Positions 19,644 to 30,148 of a stretch of DNA of 64,000 bases are shown here, piece after piece. How positions within the stretch are numbered: the first letter of the stretch is position 1; each line of letters starts with the position of its first letter. Below the pieces are notes generated by a model. The model was not told the DNA's origin. It did not search any database and was given only the letters and a program-made list of their open reading frames with translations. The position numbers and the translations under genes are program-made. The stretch is from Sedimentimonas flavescens (lineage in GTDB: Bacteria; Pseudomonadota; Alphaproteobacteria; Rhodobacterales; Rhodobacteraceae): NCBI RefSeq assembly GCF_019264375.1, contig NZ_JAHVAI010000008.1:1-64000 (forward strand), written 5' to 3'.

Positions 19644-20723
19644 TCAGGCGGCGCGCGCGGCCGCGATCCGGGGATCGAGCGCGCCCGAGGCGTAGCGTTT
19701 GGCCATTTCGTCCAGCGATACCGGCTTGATCTTTCCGGCTTGCCCGGCTGTGCCGAAGCGCTCGAACCGGTCGCGGCAGAGGGCTTCGAGTTCCTTCATC
19801 GCCGGGATCAGGAACTTGCGCGGGTCGAACTCGCGCGGCTTTTCGGTGGCGACCTTGCGGAACTGGCCGGTCATCGCCATACGGCAGTCGGTGTCGATAT
19901 TGACCTTGCGCACGCCCATGCGAATCCCGCGCTCGATCTCTTCCACCGGAACGCCATAGGTCTGGGGCATCTCTCCGCCATAGGCGTTGATCAGGTCCTG
20001 CAACTCCTGCGGCACCGAGGAGGAGCCATGCATGACCAGATGCGTGTCAGGGAGCTTTTCGTGGATCGCGGCGATGGTCTTCATCGACAGGATCTCGCCA
20101 TCGGGCTTGCGCGAGAATTTGTAGGCCCCGTGCGAGGTGCCGCAGGCAATCGCCAGCGCATCGCATTTCGTGGCCATCACGAAATCCACGGCCTGATCGG
20201 GATCGGTCAGCAGCTGATCGTGGCTCAGCTTGCCTTCCGCGCCTGAGCCATCCTCGGCTGCCGCCTCGCCGGTCTCAAGGCTGCCCAGAACGCCCAGTTC
20301 CCCCTCGACCGAGGCGCCGACCGCATGGGCGGCCTGCGTCACGCGGCGGGTGATGGCGACGTTGTAGTCATAGCTCGCCGGGGTCTTCATATCCTCTTCG
20401 AGCGAGCCATCCATCATCACGCTGGTAAAGCCGTGGCGAATGGCCGAAAGGCAGGTGGCCTCGTTATTGCCGTGGTCCTGATGCAGGACGACAGGGATAT
20501 CGGGATAGGTCTCGGCCAGCGCCTGCACCATGTGGCGCAGCATGATGTCGCCGGCGTAAGAGCGCGCACCGCGGCTGGCTTGCAGGATCACGGGCGCGTC
20601 GCAAGCGGCGGCAGCGGCCATGATCGCCAGCCCCTGTTCCATGTTGTTGATGTTGAACGCCGGGACGCCGTAGCCCTGCTCGGCGGCGTGATCCAGAAGC
20701 TGGCGCAAGGTAATCAGTGCCAT
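19644..20723 (-). CDS. fba: fructose-bisphosphate aldolase, class II (Calvin type)
   Basis: 359-residue zinc aldolase (CbbA) that forms fructose 1,6-bisphosphate and, in the Calvin cycle, sedoheptulose 1,7-bisphosphate. Zinc-site segments HQDHGN and MHGSSSVP, and the phosphate-binding [10 protein letters not shown], are intact. [24 protein letters not shown] is the usual CbbA-type start at ATG 20723, behind a GAGGGAGGA ribosome site. The frame stays open upstream to 21014 inside pgk without coding meaning. It lies 11 bases downstream of pgk and 24 bases before cbbL. Confidence 0.95.
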   Translation of the reverse strand: MALITLRQLLDHAAEQGYGVPAFNINNMEQGLAIMAAAAACDAPVILQASRGARSYAGDIMLRHMVQALAETYPDIPVVLHQDHGNNEATCLSAIRHGFTSVMMDGSLEEDMKTPASYDYNVAITRRVTQAAHAVGASVEGELGVLGSLETGEAAAEDGSGAEGKLSHDQLLTDPDQAVDFVMATKCDALAIACGTSHGAYKFSRKPDGEILSMKTIAAIHEKLPDTHLVMHGSSSVPQELQDLINAYGGEMPQTYGVPVEEIERGIRMGVRKVNIDTDCRMAMTGQFRKVATEKPREFDPRKFLIPAMKELEALCRDRFERFGTAGQAGKIKPVSLDEMAKRYASGALDPRIAAARAA

Positions 20724-20734
20724 CGTGTCCTCCC

Positions 20735-21943
20735 TCAGGCAGCACATTCGGCGGCGTGAAGTGCCGCGATACCGGGAAGCTCCCTGCCCTCGATCCATTC
20801 GAGGAAGGCGCCCCCGGCGGTGGAGACGTAGGTGAAATCCTGGGCCGCCCCGGCCGCGTTCAGCGCGGCGACGGTATCGCCCCCGCCCGCAACCGAGACA
20901 GCACGGCCCGCGCGGGTCAGCTCGGCGGCCTTTTGTGCCAGCGCGACGGTGGCCGCGTCGAAGGGCTGCATCTCGAAGGCGCCAAGCGGGCCGTTCCACA
21001 GGATCGTGCGGCAATCCTCCAGCACGGCTGCGAACTCGGCCACGGCCTCGGGGCCAGCGTCCAGGATCATCGCATCCTGTGGGCAGGCATCGGCGGGCAC
21101 CACCTCATGGGCGGCATGCGCCTTGAATTCGCGGGCGACCACCACATCGCGTGGCAGGTGCAGGCAACAGCCATGCGCCCGGGCGAGAGCTTCGATCTCC
21201 CTGACGGTCCCGACCTGGTCGGCCTCGTGAAGCGACCGGCCCATGGCCGCCCCAGAAGCGAAGAGAAAAGTATTGGCCATGCCCCCGCCGATGATGACGT
21301 GATCAAGCTTGCGCACGAGGTTCTTGAGCACGGCGATCTTCGAGGACACCTTGGCGCCCCCTACGATGGCGACGGCAGGCTTTTGTGGCGCTTCAAGGGC
21401 CGCCGACAGCGCGTCGATCTCTTCGATCAGCAGCGGCCCGGCATAGGCCTGAAGCAGGCGCGCCAGCGCATCGGTCGAGGCATGGGCGCGATGCGCGCAG
21501 GAAAAGGCATCGTTGACGTAGATATCCCCGAGCTTGGCCAGTTCGGCGGCAAAGGCGGGCTCGTTATCCGTCTCACCCTCATTATAGCGCAGGTTCTCGC
21601 ACAGCAGCGCCTCGCCATCGCGCAGGGCATTCGACAGGATCACCGCCGAGTTGTCCGCGCAGACATCCGAAAAGCGCACATCGACCCCAAGCGCACGGCT
21701 GAGCGCCGGGCGCAGCTTGTCCACCGAATAGGCCGGGTTCATCTCGCTGCGCTTGGGGCGGCCGAAATGCGTCAGGATGACCAGCCGCGCGCCCCGTGCC
21801 AAGAGCGGGCGCATCCCGGCGGCGAAACGGTCGATGCGCGTGGTGTCGGTGACGCGCCCATTCTCGACCGGCACGTTCAGGTCGGCCCGCACCAGCACGC
21901 GCTTGCCGCGCACATCAGCCCGGAGGATCGAGGGAAGCGCCAT
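20735..21943 (-). CDS. pgk: phosphoglycerate kinase
   Basis: 402-residue monomeric kinase phosphorylating 3-phosphoglycerate, the first reductive step after RuBisCO. Conserved [15 protein letters not shown] at the N-terminus, [12 protein letters not shown]-type substrate loop, GGAKVSSKI, and the nucleotide loop WNGPLGAFE with GGGDTVAAL at the C-terminus. The start ATG at 21943 overlaps the gap stop by one base (TGATG), implying translational coupling. Having pgk and gap inside the cbb operon means this cluster encodes the whole reductive branch. Confidence 0.95.
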   Translation of the reverse strand: MALPSILRADVRGKRVLVRADLNVPVENGRVTDTTRIDRFAAGMRPLLARGARLVILTHFGRPKRSEMNPAYSVDKLRPALSRALGVDVRFSDVCADNSAVILSNALRDGEALLCENLRYNEGETDNEPAFAAELAKLGDIYVNDAFSCAHRAHASTDALARLLQAYAGPLLIEEIDALSAALEAPQKPAVAIVGGAKVSSKIAVLKNLVRKLDHVIIGGGMANTFLFASGAAMGRSLHEADQVGTVREIEALARAHGCCLHLPRDVVVAREFKAHAAHEVVPADACPQDAMILDAGPEAVAEFAAVLEDCRTILWNGPLGAFEMQPFDAATVALAQKAAELTRAGRAVSVAGGGDTVAALNAAGAAQDFTYVSTAGGAFLEWIEGRELPGIAALHAAECAA

Positions 21944-22944
21944 CAGTTCAGCCTCCCCATCGCCACGGCGGTATCGGCCATGCGGTTCGAGAAACCCCAC
22001 TCGTTGTCATACCAGCTCAGGATACGCACGAGGCGGCGATCCATGACCTTGGTCTGATCCATGTGGAAGATGGACGAGCGGCTGTCATGGTTGAAATCCA
22101 TGCTGACATTGGCCGCCTCGGTATAGCCAAGCACGCCCTTCAGCGGCCCGTCGGCAGCGGCGCGGATGGCCGCGTTCACCTCTTCGATCGTGGTGTCGCG
22201 GGAGGCCTCGAACAGCAGATCGATGACCGAGACATTGGGCGTCGGCACCCGGATCGCCACCCCGTCAAGCTTGCCGTTCAGCTCGGGCAGCACAAGACCC
22301 ACGGCCTTGGCGGCCCCGGTCGAGGTCGGGATCATCGACAGACCTGCGGCGCGGGCGCGGTAAAGATCCTTGTGCATCGTGTCCAGCGTGGGCTGGTCGC
22401 CCGTGTAGCTGTGGATCGTGGTCATGAAGCCCTTGTTGATGCCGATGGCATCGTTCAGCGCCTTGGCCACGGGCGAGAGGCAATTGGTGGTGCAGGACGC
22501 GTTCGAGACGATCCGGTCCTCATGCGTCAGGCTGCGGTGGTTCACCCCGAAGACGATGGTCTTGTCGGCGCCGCTCGCGGGGGCGGAAACCAGCACCCGG
22601 CGCGATCCGTTCTCAAGGTGCAGCGCGGCCTTGGCTCGGTCGGTAAAGATGCCGGTGCATTCCAGTGCAACGTCGACGCCCTGCCAGGGCAGCTCACGCG
22701 GGTCGCGCAGGGCGGTGACCTTGATCGGGCCGCGGCCGACATCCATCATGTCGCCTTCGACGGTGATCTCACCCGGAAAGCGGCCATGCACACTGTCGAA
22801 GCGCAGCAGATGCGCGTTAGTCTCGACCGGACCCAGATCGTTGATAGCGACGACCTCGATATCGTCGCGCGCCGCCTCCGAGATCGCGCGCAGAACGTTG
22901 CGCCCGATGCGGCCAAAGCCGTTGATGGCAACTGTAACGGTCAT
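21943..22944 (-). CDS. gap: glyceraldehyde-3-phosphate dehydrogenase
   Basis: 333-residue tetrameric dehydrogenase reducing 1,3-bisphosphoglycerate. NAD-binding INGFGRIGR at residues 7-15, catalytic C151 in SNASCTTNC, and the substrate loop TGAAKAVG are present. The acidic residue in VVAINDLGP after the second strand suggests preference for NAD(H) over NADP(H), as in other proteobacterial Cbb enzymes. The ATG overlaps the tkt stop by four bases (ATGA), and its own stop overlaps the pgk start. Confidence 0.95.
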   Translation of the reverse strand: MTVTVAINGFGRIGRNVLRAISEAARDDIEVVAINDLGPVETNAHLLRFDSVHGRFPGEITVEGDMMDVGRGPIKVTALRDPRELPWQGVDVALECTGIFTDRAKAALHLENGSRRVLVSAPASGADKTIVFGVNHRSLTHEDRIVSNASCTTNCLSPVAKALNDAIGINKGFMTTIHSYTGDQPTLDTMHKDLYRARAAGLSMIPTSTGAAKAVGLVLPELNGKLDGVAIRVPTPNVSVIDLLFEASRDTTIEEVNAAIRAAADGPLKGVLGYTEAANVSMDFNHDSRSSIFHMDQTKVMDRRLVRILSWYDNEWGFSNRMADTAVAMGRLN

Positions 22945-24959
22945 GCCAGTTCCTCTTGCTTGCGGTTGTTTGCGATGGCCCGTTCAGCCGCCTCGGCGAC
23001 GGCGTCGGGCGTGATGCCGAAATGTTCGTAAAGCCGGGCCGCCGGGGCCGAGGCACCAAAGCCCGTCATGCCGACAAAGGCGTCATTGCGTTCGAGGAAC
23101 AGATCCCAGCCCTGGCGGATCGCAGCCTCGATACCCACACGCGGGGCCGAGCCGCGCACCCGCAGCCGATAGGCGGGGCCTTGCTCGGCGAAAAGCTCGA
23201 AACACGGGGCCGAGACGACGGCGGCACGGAGGCCACGCGCTTCGAGCAGGCGGGCGGCAGCAACAGCGATCTGCACCTCCGAACCCGTGGCGATCAGGGT
23301 GACGTCGCGCCCCTCGACCGGGTCACGCAGCAGATAGGCGCCGCGCGCGGTCAGGTTCTCGTCGATATGGCGGCCCCGGATCATCGGCAGGTTCTGGCGT
23401 GACAGGATCAGCGCGGTCGGCCTGCCCTCGGCGGCGGCGGCGATCTGCCAGGCCTCGGCAGCCTCAACCGCATCGGCGGGGCGGATCACGTTGAGGTTCG
23501 GCATCGCCCGCAGCGAGGCCAGATGCTCGACCGGCTGATGGGTCGGTCCGTCTTCGCCAAGCCCGATGCTGTCATGCGTCAGCACATAGGTGACCGGCAC
23601 GCCCATCAGCGCCGAAAGCCGGATTGCCCCGCGGGCATAGTCGGCAAACGCGAGGAAGGTGCCGCCATAGGGGCGCAGCCCCCCGTGCAGCGCGATCCCG
23701 TTCATCGCGGCGGCCATGCCGTGTTCACGGATGCCATAGTGGATGTAGCGCCCGCTGAAATCGCCGGGGCGGACCGAGATCATCCCCTTGCTGCGGGTAT
23801 TGTTCGAGCCGGTCAGATCGGCCGAGCCGCCAACGGTATTGGGCAGGGTCTCATTCAGCACCTCCAGCGCCATCTCGCTGGATTTGCGGGTGGCGACTTT
23901 GGGCGCGCTCTGGATCAGGCTGTGCTTGTAGGCGCCGATGGCGGCATCAAGCGCGCGGGCGTCCGGGGCGGCGTGGAAGGCTGTGAATTCGTCGCGCAGG
24001 GGCGACTTGGCCAGACGTGCGGCCCAAGCTGCATGGGCCTCACGGCCCCGTTCGGCTACGGCGCGCCATTCCGCATAAACCGCCTCGGGGATCTCGAACG
24101 GGGCGCTCGTCCAGCCAAGGGCCTCGCGCGCCGCCGCGATCTCGGGCGCGCCGAGGGGGGCGCCATGCACGTCGTGGCTGCCCTGCTTGGTCGGCGCGCC
24201 GTAGCCGATTACCGTGCGGCAGGCGATCAGGCTGGGGCGCGCGTCGGCGCGAGCGGCCTCGATCGCAGCAGCGATTTCCTCGGCGGCGTGGCCATCGACG
24301 CGCTGCACATGCCAGCCGCTTGCGGCGAACCGAGCAAGCTGGTCGGTCGAGGTCGAAAGCTCGGTCCCGCCGTCAATGGTGATACCGTTGTCGTCCCACA
24401 GAACGATCAGGCGGCCCAGACCCAGATGCCCGGCCATGTCGATCGCCTCATGGCTGATCCCCTCCATCAGGCAGCCATCGCCCGCGATGACATAGGTGAA
24501 ATGGTCCACCAGTTCGTCGCCAAAGCGGGCGTTCAGCATCCGCTCGGCCAGCGCCATGCCGGTGGCGGTCGCGATCCCCTGCCCCAGCGGCCCGGTCGTG
24601 ACCTCGATCCCGGCGGCGTGCCCGTATTCCGGATGCCCCGCCGTGCGGCTGCCGAACTGCCGGAAGGCGCGCAACTGGCCCATGGGCATATCGGCATAGC
24701 CCAGCAGATGATGCACCGCGTAAAGCAGCATCGAGCCATGCCCCGCCGACAGTACGAAGCGGTCGCGATCCGCCCAACCGGGCGCCGAGGGGTCGAGCTT
24801 GACGAAACGCTTGAACAGCACCGCCGCAACATCGGCCATGCCCATCGGCATCCCCGGATGGCCCGATTTCGCGGCCTCCACCGCATCCATCGTCAGCGCG
24901 CGGATGGCATTGGCCATCATCGTCTCGGCAGGGGTCGAAAGCTGGGCGATCTCGTTCAT
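22941..24959 (-). CDS. tkt: transketolase
   Basis: 672-residue thiamine diphosphate enzyme (CbbT) moving two-carbon units in ribulose 5-phosphate regeneration. The ThDP/metal motif GDGCLMEG through to LIVLWDDN lies near residues 155-190; [11 protein letters not shown] is the N-terminal signature and [13 protein letters not shown] the substrate/ThDP segment. Start ATG 24959 has GGAG upstream and gives the usual N-terminus; an in-frame start at 24989 overlaps prk and is rejected. Ten bases separate it from the prk stop. Confidence 0.95.
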   Translation of the reverse strand: MNEIAQLSTPAETMMANAIRALTMDAVEAAKSGHPGMPMGMADVAAVLFKRFVKLDPSAPGWADRDRFVLSAGHGSMLLYAVHHLLGYADMPMGQLRAFRQFGSRTAGHPEYGHAAGIEVTTGPLGQGIATATGMALAERMLNARFGDELVDHFTYVIAGDGCLMEGISHEAIDMAGHLGLGRLIVLWDDNGITIDGGTELSTSTDQLARFAASGWHVQRVDGHAAEEIAAAIEAARADARPSLIACRTVIGYGAPTKQGSHDVHGAPLGAPEIAAAREALGWTSAPFEIPEAVYAEWRAVAERGREAHAAWAARLAKSPLRDEFTAFHAAPDARALDAAIGAYKHSLIQSAPKVATRKSSEMALEVLNETLPNTVGGSADLTGSNNTRSKGMISVRPGDFSGRYIHYGIREHGMAAAMNGIALHGGLRPYGGTFLAFADYARGAIRLSALMGVPVTYVLTHDSIGLGEDGPTHQPVEHLASLRAMPNLNVIRPADAVEAAEAWQIAAAAEGRPTALILSRQNLPMIRGRHIDENLTARGAYLLRDPVEGRDVTLIATGSEVQIAVAAARLLEARGLRAAVVSAPCFELFAEQGPAYRLRVRGSAPRVGIEAAIRQGWDLFLERNDAFVGMTGFGASAPAARLYEHFGITPDAVAEAAERAIANNRKQEELA

Positions 24960-24969
24960 GGCTGTCTCC

Positions 24970-25842
24970 TCAGGCGCGCCGCGCGTCATTGACGAGGCGG
25001 TGGATCATCGGCGTGAAGATCAATTGCATGGCGAGGTCGAGCTTGCCGCCGGGGATCACGATGGAATTTGCCCGGCTCATCCAGCTGCCCTGGATCATCG
25101 AGGTCAGGTAGGGAAAGTCGATGCCGCGCGGGTTGCGAAAGCGGATCACCACAAGGCTTTCATCCGCCGTCGGGATCCAGCGCGCGATGAACGGGTTCGA
25201 GGTATCAACGACCGGCACGCGCTGAAAATTTACATCCGTTTCAGTGAATTGCGGGCAGATGCAGTGCACATAGGCGTGCATCCGGCGCAGGATCGTGTCG
25301 GTCACGGCCTCGGTCGAGTAGCCCCGGCTGGCCTTGTCACGATGGATCTTCTGAATCCATTCGAGGTTGATGACCGGCACGACCCCGATCTTGAGATCGG
25401 CATGCGAGGCGATGTTCACATCGTCATTGACGACGGCGCCATGAAGGCCCTCGTAGAACAAGAGGTCCGAGCCATCCTCGAACGCCTCCCATTTGGTGAA
25501 CTTGCCCGGCGCGGTGCCCCTGCGTTCGGCCTCGCGGTCGTCATGGACGTAATGGCGGGTTTCGCCCCGGCCCGTCTCGCCATAGGTACGAAAAACCTCT
25601 TCGAGCTTGGCCAGTTCATTGGCCTCGTAGGAAAAATGGCTGAAGGTTGCGTCGCCGGCAGCCGTGCGGGCCTCAAGCTCGGCCTTCATCGCGGCGCGGT
25701 CGTAGCGGTGGAAGGCGTCGCCCTCGATGGAAACCGCCTTGATCCCCTCGCGGCGAAAGATCTGGTCGAAGGTCGATTTGACCGTCGTGGTGCCAGCCCC
25801 CGACGAGCCGGTCACCGAGATGACAGGGTGTTTCTTGCTCAC
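24970..25842 (-). CDS. prk: phosphoribulokinase
   Basis: 290-residue proteobacterial-type phosphoribulokinase (CbbP) that makes ribulose 1,5-bisphosphate. The P-loop is GSSGAGTTT at residues 12-20, with Thr where most P-loops have Lys-Ser, as in characterised Rhodobacter enzymes. Catalytic region [11 protein letters not shown] and [12 protein letters not shown] are intact. The start is GTG 25842, with GAGGA 9 bases upstream and 11 bases after the fbp stop. The bacterial octameric type is usually activated by NADH. Confidence 0.95.
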   Translation of the reverse strand: MSKKHPVISVTGSSGAGTTTVKSTFDQIFRREGIKAVSIEGDAFHRYDRAAMKAELEARTAAGDATFSHFSYEANELAKLEEVFRTYGETGRGETRHYVHDDREAERRGTAPGKFTKWEAFEDGSDLLFYEGLHGAVVNDDVNIASHADLKIGVVPVINLEWIQKIHRDKASRGYSTEAVTDTILRRMHAYVHCICPQFTETDVNFQRVPVVDTSNPFIARWIPTADESLVVIRFRNPRGIDFPYLTSMIQGSWMSRANSIVIPGGKLDLAMQLIFTPMIHRLVNDARRA

Positions 25843-25853
25843 TTTGTTGATCC

Positions 25854-26861
25854 TCAGACTCGGAAAAGGCTGCGTTCAGAGAAGAGCGCCGATGTCTCGG
25901 CGGGGGGCAGATCGTGGTAGACGGTGACCCGGTCCATCTGGGCGGGCGACCCGAAGATCAGCGGCACACGCTCGTGCAGGTCCTCGACGCGCTGATCCAT
26001 GATGGCCAGCAACCCGTCGCTGGCCTTGCCCCCGGCCTGTTCGATGACAAAGGCGATGGGGGCGCATTCGTAAAGCATCCGCAGGCGGCCCCGCGTATAG
26101 CCACGCCGCGCGTCACCGGGGTAGAGGAACAACCCGCCACGGGTCAGGATGCGGTGCGTCTCGGCCACCAGCGAGGCGATCCAGCGCATGTTGTAATTGC
26201 GCGCATGCGGCCCCTCTTCGCCCGCCAGGCAGTCGTCGATATAGGCGCGGATCGGCACCGGCCAGTGGCGGTAGTTCGAGGCATTGATGGCGAACTCACC
26301 CGATTGCTCGGGCAGGCACAGATGGTCTTGCGCCAGTTCGAAGACCTGCGTTTCGGGGTCGAGCGTGTAGTAGCGCACGCCCTGCCCGAAAGTGACGATC
26401 AGCGAGGTCTGCGGCCCGTAGATGATATAGCCCGCCGCGATCTGGTCGCGGACCCGGCGCAGAAAGCTGGCCTCGGCGCCCCCACAGGCTTCGTAGATCG
26501 AAAAGATCGTACCGATCGAGACGTTGACGTCGATGTTCGACGAGCCATCAAGCGGGTCGATGGCCAGCGCAAGGTGGCCCGTGGGCTCAAGCTCGACGAT
26601 CTCCTCGCGCTCTTCCGAAGCGAAGTAGCGCACGCCCGTCCCGCTCAGCGCCGCGGCGAAGGCGGTATCGGCCAGCACATCCAGCGCCTTTTGCCCGTCG
26701 CCACCGGTGTTGGTGCCCACGTTGCGCCCAAGCGAGGCACCAAGCGGGCCGCGGGCAATCTGCCGCGACAGGCTGCGCCCGACCGAGCAGAGCGCGCTGA
26801 TCGCAGGCAGCAATGCGGTGGGTATCCCCTCGGGGGAAATCGGCGCGATCGTCGAACCCAT
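25854..26861 (-). CDS. fbp: fructose-1,6-bisphosphatase, class I
   Basis: 335-residue phosphatase (CbbF), first gene of the Calvin operon. Metal/active-site motif [12 protein letters not shown] and the acidic ASEEREEI segment are intact; [15 protein letters not shown] and [16 protein letters not shown] form the sugar-phosphate pocket. Many Cbb enzymes of this type also hydrolyse sedoheptulose bisphosphate, which this operon would need, since no separate SBPase is present. ATG 26861 follows a GGGAGGAAG ribosome site. The promoter is shared with divergent cbbR. Confidence 0.95.
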   Translation of the reverse strand: MGSTIAPISPEGIPTALLPAISALCSVGRSLSRQIARGPLGASLGRNVGTNTGGDGQKALDVLADTAFAAALSGTGVRYFASEEREEIVELEPTGHLALAIDPLDGSSNIDVNVSIGTIFSIYEACGGAEASFLRRVRDQIAAGYIIYGPQTSLIVTFGQGVRYYTLDPETQVFELAQDHLCLPEQSGEFAINASNYRHWPVPIRAYIDDCLAGEEGPHARNYNMRWIASLVAETHRILTRGGLFLYPGDARRGYTRGRLRMLYECAPIAFVIEQAGGKASDGLLAIMDQRVEDLHERVPLIFGSPAQMDRVTVYHDLPPAETSALFSERSLFRV

Positions 26862-26964
26862 GGCTTCCTCCCAAGCTGATTTCGGCGTTTCGTTGAGCTG
26901 ACGCTTGCATGGGGTTTGTTTTTATGAAATTTAAAAGAAAGGAATTCCTCTTAAATAAAATCTA
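26862..26964. promoter_or_regulatory. divergent cbbR / cbb-operon promoter with CbbR-type site
   Basis: 103 bases, AT-rich from about 26920. It holds TTA-N7-TAA at 26922-26934, matching the CbbR/LysR-type TNA-N7-TNA rule, with further T-N11-A matches nearby. A perfect 10-base palindrome AGGAATTCCT lies at 26940-26949. Position between cbbR and cbbF is where CbbR binds in related bacteria. Exact promoter boxes are not assigned. Confidence 0.6.
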
Positions 26965-27891
26965 ATGATAGACCCTGACCGCATAAAGCTCAGCCAGTTG
27001 CGCGCCCTTGTGGCGGTGGTCTCGGATGGCTCGATCACCGGGGCGGCCGAGCGGCTGAACCTGACCGCACCAGCCATCCATACCCAGTTGAAATTGCTTG
27101 AAGATACCGTCGGAACGGCGCTGCTGAACCGCACCAGGGGCCAAGCAATGACGCTGACCGAGGCCGGGCAGGTTCTGTTCGACGCCGCCGCGCGGATCGA
27201 GGGGGAGCTGACGCGCGCCCTGCGCGACATTGTCGCAGTTCAGGAGGGGCACGAGGGCCGCGTGCATCTGGGCGTCGTGTCCACCGGCAAGTATTTTGCA
27301 CCGGGAATCGTGGCTGCGATGCGCAAGTGCTGCCCCGGCATCGACGTGCGCCTGTCGATCGGCAACCGGCAAGAGATCATCCACGCGCTCGACACCCGCA
27401 CCCTGCACCTGGCGATCATGGGGCGGCCGCCGCGCACGCCCTCGGTCATCGCCGAGCGGCTGGGCAACCACCCCCATGTCATCATCGCCGCGCCGGACCA
27501 CCCCTTGGCCGGGATCGGCGAAGTGCCCGACGCCGCGCTGCTGCGCGAAACCTTCATCATGCGCGAGGAAGGCTCGGGCACACGCATTCTGGCGAACCGG
27601 TATCTTGACCGGATCGGCAGCGGTCAAGGCTACGGCAGCATCGTCATGGACAGTAACGAGACGATCAAGCAGGCGGTGATCGCCGGCCTCGGGATCGCGC
27701 TAATCTCAGAGCATACCGTGATCGAGGAGTTGCGCAGCCGCAGGCTGGTCCGCCTGCCCGCCAAGGGGCTGCCATTGATCCGCGAATGGTACATCCTGCA
27801 CACGAGCGACACGCCCCTGACCCCGGCCGCCACACGCATTCAGGACGAGATCCTCGCCATGAATGGCTCTTACCTGCCGCATCTGGATTAA
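26965..27891 (+). CDS. cbbR: LysR-family regulator of the Calvin operon
   Basis: 308 residues. N-terminal LysR helix-turn-helix (about residues 8-65: LSQLRALVAVVSDGSITGAA, then LNLTAPAIHTQLKLLEDTVG) and a C-terminal effector domain containing GIALISEHTV. The alternation of helix SITGAAERL with APAIHTQLK is the CbbR pattern. Divergent from cbbF with the operator between them, so it most likely activates the cbb operon in response to metabolites such as RuBP or NADPH, and represses itself. ATG 26965 has only a weak ribosome site, consistent with low expression. Confidence 0.93.
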   Translation: MIDPDRIKLSQLRALVAVVSDGSITGAAERLNLTAPAIHTQLKLLEDTVGTALLNRTRGQAMTLTEAGQVLFDAAARIEGELTRALRDIVAVQEGHEGRVHLGVVSTGKYFAPGIVAAMRKCCPGIDVRLSIGNRQEIIHALDTRTLHLAIMGRPPRTPSVIAERLGNHPHVIIAAPDHPLAGIGEVPDAALLRETFIMREEGSGTRILANRYLDRIGSGQGYGSIVMDSNETIKQAVIAGLGIALISEHTVIEELRSRRLVRLPAKGLPLIREWYILHTSDTPLTPAATRIQDEILAMNGSYLPHLD

Positions 27892-27898
27892 GTGCCGT

Positions 27899-28630
27899 TC
27901 AGGCAAGCACCCGCGCCGCCAGATAGGCCAGGCCGAACAGGATCGGCTGGTGCACCAGATAGATCGCAAGGCTGTGCCTTCCGGGCCAGGCTAGCCAGCG
28001 CAGGCTTTCACCCCGCCCGCGCAATCCCTGCCAAAGGCCCGCGGCATCCGCCGCCTTGGCCAGCGCAAGACCCAGCAGGAACGGCCCGGCCCAGGGGAAG
28101 ATCGGCTCATAATCCATCGAGGGCGGGTGCTGCGCGCCAAGCCCGAGCCAGACCAGCGCGGGATGGTCGAACACCCCGCCGATAACGTACTGCGGCACCA
28201 CAAAGAACACCGCCGCGCCGATCAGGATCGCGACCGTGGGCAGGCGCAAGAATGCCAGCCCGATCAGGCTACTGACCGCGATCGAGTGCAGGATACCGAA
28301 GTAAACGAACCGACTGGGGTCAGCGACATAGGTGGCCAGCGACACGCCCGCCGCCGCCAATGCAATTACACCGAGGCGGCGCCAATACGCCCGCGACCGG
28401 AACTGATGCCCATGCGCCAGATAGAGGCTGACCCCCGCGAGCAACACGAAACTGCCCGCGACCATGCGCGCGAAGTAGGACCAGAAGCCCGTCGTCGCAA
28501 GCCCCGCCGGAAGCAGCCCGAACCACGTCAGGTCATAGACCGAATGGTAGATCACCATCCCGACAAGCGCGAAGCTTCGCGCCAGATCAAGGGCATGGAT
28601 ACGCGCGGTCTGGGGTTGGGGGGCGCTCAT
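27899..28630 (-). CDS. heparan-alpha-glucosaminide N-acetyltransferase-like membrane protein (DUF1624)
   Basis: 243 residues with about seven hydrophobic helices. The start RIHALDLARSFALVGMVIYHSVYDL matches the DUF1624/HGSNAT catalytic domain family, including the His in IYHS; the second helix region FARMVAGSFVLLAGVSLYLAHG is also typical. These integral membrane acyltransferases are thought to move acetyl groups across the membrane onto sugars. The exact bacterial substrate is unknown. Its stop lies 7 bases from the cbbR stop (convergent), and the gene is unrelated to the Calvin operon. Confidence 0.75.
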   Translation of the reverse strand: MSAPQPQTARIHALDLARSFALVGMVIYHSVYDLTWFGLLPAGLATTGFWSYFARMVAGSFVLLAGVSLYLAHGHQFRSRAYWRRLGVIALAAAGVSLATYVADPSRFVYFGILHSIAVSSLIGLAFLRLPTVAILIGAAVFFVVPQYVIGGVFDHPALVWLGLGAQHPPSMDYEPIFPWAGPFLLGLALAKAADAAGLWQGLRGRGESLRWLAWPGRHSLAIYLVHQPILFGLAYLAARVLA

Positions 28631-28809
28631 GCGGCACTCACGGCTGGTGACGGGTCTGGCCCGGCTTTAGCACGGCGCGTAAACCTTGACCGCGAAAATC
28701 GCCCGCCTCACGCAATCGCTATGGCCCGAAGGCTTAACGTGAGAATTCGCGGGGCGCATCGTCACAAGCCCATGCTAGGATGTGCCCGTCCAGCACCGGA
28801 GGGAACGCC

Positions 28810-29844
28810 ATGAAGCTCAAGATCGCCGCCCTGTTGTGCGCCCTGCTTGCCGCTGCGAGCGGCGCGCAGGCGCAAGATCAGATCCGCGAGGAAAGCGTGG
28901 CCTTTCCCGCAGGTCAGACAGGAACGCGCCAGAGCGGCACGATCACCGGATACGATGCGGTCTCTTACATGATCGGTGCGGAAGCCGGGCAGCGCATGGT
29001 GCTTGGCCTCGAAGCCTCCAACAACCAGACCTTTTTCACGGTATTCGGCCCCGGTCAGGCGCCGGGGGGCGCGGGGCTTGCCGCAAGCGACCTGACCGGC
29101 CCCATGGTGCCCGAGATTAATCGTTTCGACGTGACGCTGGACACCTCGGGCTATTACCGTGTGCTTGTCTATCAGATGCGCAATGCGGCGCGGCAGGGGC
29201 TGAGCGCGTCCTATACGCTCGATATCGCCGTGACCGGCACGACAGGCGCGATTGTCGAAGGCGACTTTGCCGACGGGCTGGCGGGTGGCCCGGATTACTA
29301 CGCCGTGCGCACCGCAATGCCGGGCGGCTCGCTGAATATACGGCAGAGCGCCAGCGCGGGTGCCGCGATTCTGGGTCAGGCGGCGAACGGGGCGCAACTG
29401 CGCAACCTCGGCTGCCGGATGGCCGAGGGGCGGCGCTGGTGCCGTGTCGCGACGCTTTCCGACCCCCGGCTGGAGGGGTGGGCCGCAGGCGAGTTCCTGA
29501 TCGAAGGCAGCGGCCCGATCGAGCCCGACATGACGCCCCTGCCCGCCGAACAGGACGCCATGGTCCCCGGCACCGCGTTCCACGCCACCGGGCCGCTCCC
29601 CTGCCAGCGCGACGGAATGGCGGCCGAGTGCACCTTCGGCGTAATCCGCGCAGGCAATGGCAATGGGCGCGTTGTCATCTCATGGCCCGACGGCAGCAGC
29701 CGGGAGATCACCTTCGAGGGCGGTCTCCCCACCGCATCGAACGCCGACGCCCCCATGATCGTGACGCGTGAGAGCGACAGGACAATCCTCACCATCGGGC
29801 CCGAGTTCTACGACATCCGCGATGCGGTGATCTGGGGCGGCTGA
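28810..29844 (+). CDS. secreted SH3b-domain protein
   Basis: 344 residues with a Sec signal peptide (cleavage after SGAQA). Residues about 20-150 form a pre-peptidase-like region with segments such as YMIGAEAGQRMVLGLEA and GYYRVLVYQM. A bacterial SH3 domain follows near 165-225 (SLNIRQSASAGAAILGQAAN, then GWAAGEFL), then a C-terminal region with paired cysteines (PCQRDGMAAECTFG). It likely acts in the periplasm or binds peptidoglycan. ATG 28810 has a GGAGGG ribosome site. Function is otherwise unknown and the gene stands alone. Confidence 0.7.
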   Translation: MKLKIAALLCALLAAASGAQAQDQIREESVAFPAGQTGTRQSGTITGYDAVSYMIGAEAGQRMVLGLEASNNQTFFTVFGPGQAPGGAGLAASDLTGPMVPEINRFDVTLDTSGYYRVLVYQMRNAARQGLSASYTLDIAVTGTTGAIVEGDFADGLAGGPDYYAVRTAMPGGSLNIRQSASAGAAILGQAANGAQLRNLGCRMAEGRRWCRVATLSDPRLEGWAAGEFLIEGSGPIEPDMTPLPAEQDAMVPGTAFHATGPLPCQRDGMAAECTFGVIRAGNGNGRVVISWPDGSSREITFEGGLPTASNADAPMIVTRESDRTILTIGPEFYDIRDAVIWGG

Positions 29845-30036
29845 GCGCCGCACTCAGATCCAACGCCGAAGCCCTGCGCCAACCGCTTCGCGGCCACGTC
29901 CGACACAAGAACGCGCTCAACTTCATCAGCGTGGCGCCCAAGTGATCGAAAATTGTGCAGCACCGACTTTTTCGCGCAGGCAGCATTTTGCTGCGATTGC
30001 ACGGTATGCATCTTCATATGAAATAAAAGGCGAACG

Positions 30037-30104
30037 GGTCCGGCAACGGTGTCGGCCCAACTGATCGCCCGAAAGGGCCCGCAGCAACGGCGCTGCATCT
30101 TTTC
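30037..30104 (+). ncRNA. nirB leader with paired ANTAR-type hexaloop hairpins and attenuator
   Basis: Two hairpins carry six-base loops of the A-x-x-G-x-x type recognised by ANTAR proteins such as NasT/NasR. Hairpin 1: CCGGC (30040-30044), loop AACGGT, GTCGG (30051-30055), extended by a GG/CC pair with a bulged T. Hairpin 2: GCAGC (30081-30085), loop AACGGC, GCTGC (30092-30096), followed by ATCTTTTC, so it can double as an intrinsic terminator. Between them is a GNRA-capped hairpin (GCCC-GAAA-GGGC, 30067-30078). In Klebsiella and Paracoccus such leaders let NasR/NasT prevent termination upstream of nitrate/nitrite assimilation genes. No nasS/nasT gene is in the window. Confidence 0.75.
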
Positions 30105-30148
30105 CCGAACCCGGCCGGTTTCCGGCCCTGGCGAAGATGGAGTGCCAC

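Noticed and set aside
29845-30036. Small minus-strand coding remnant between the SH3b gene and the nirB leader
   Set aside because: Short frames such as DVAAKRLAQGFG look weakly protein-like but lack a ribosome site, length and any family match.
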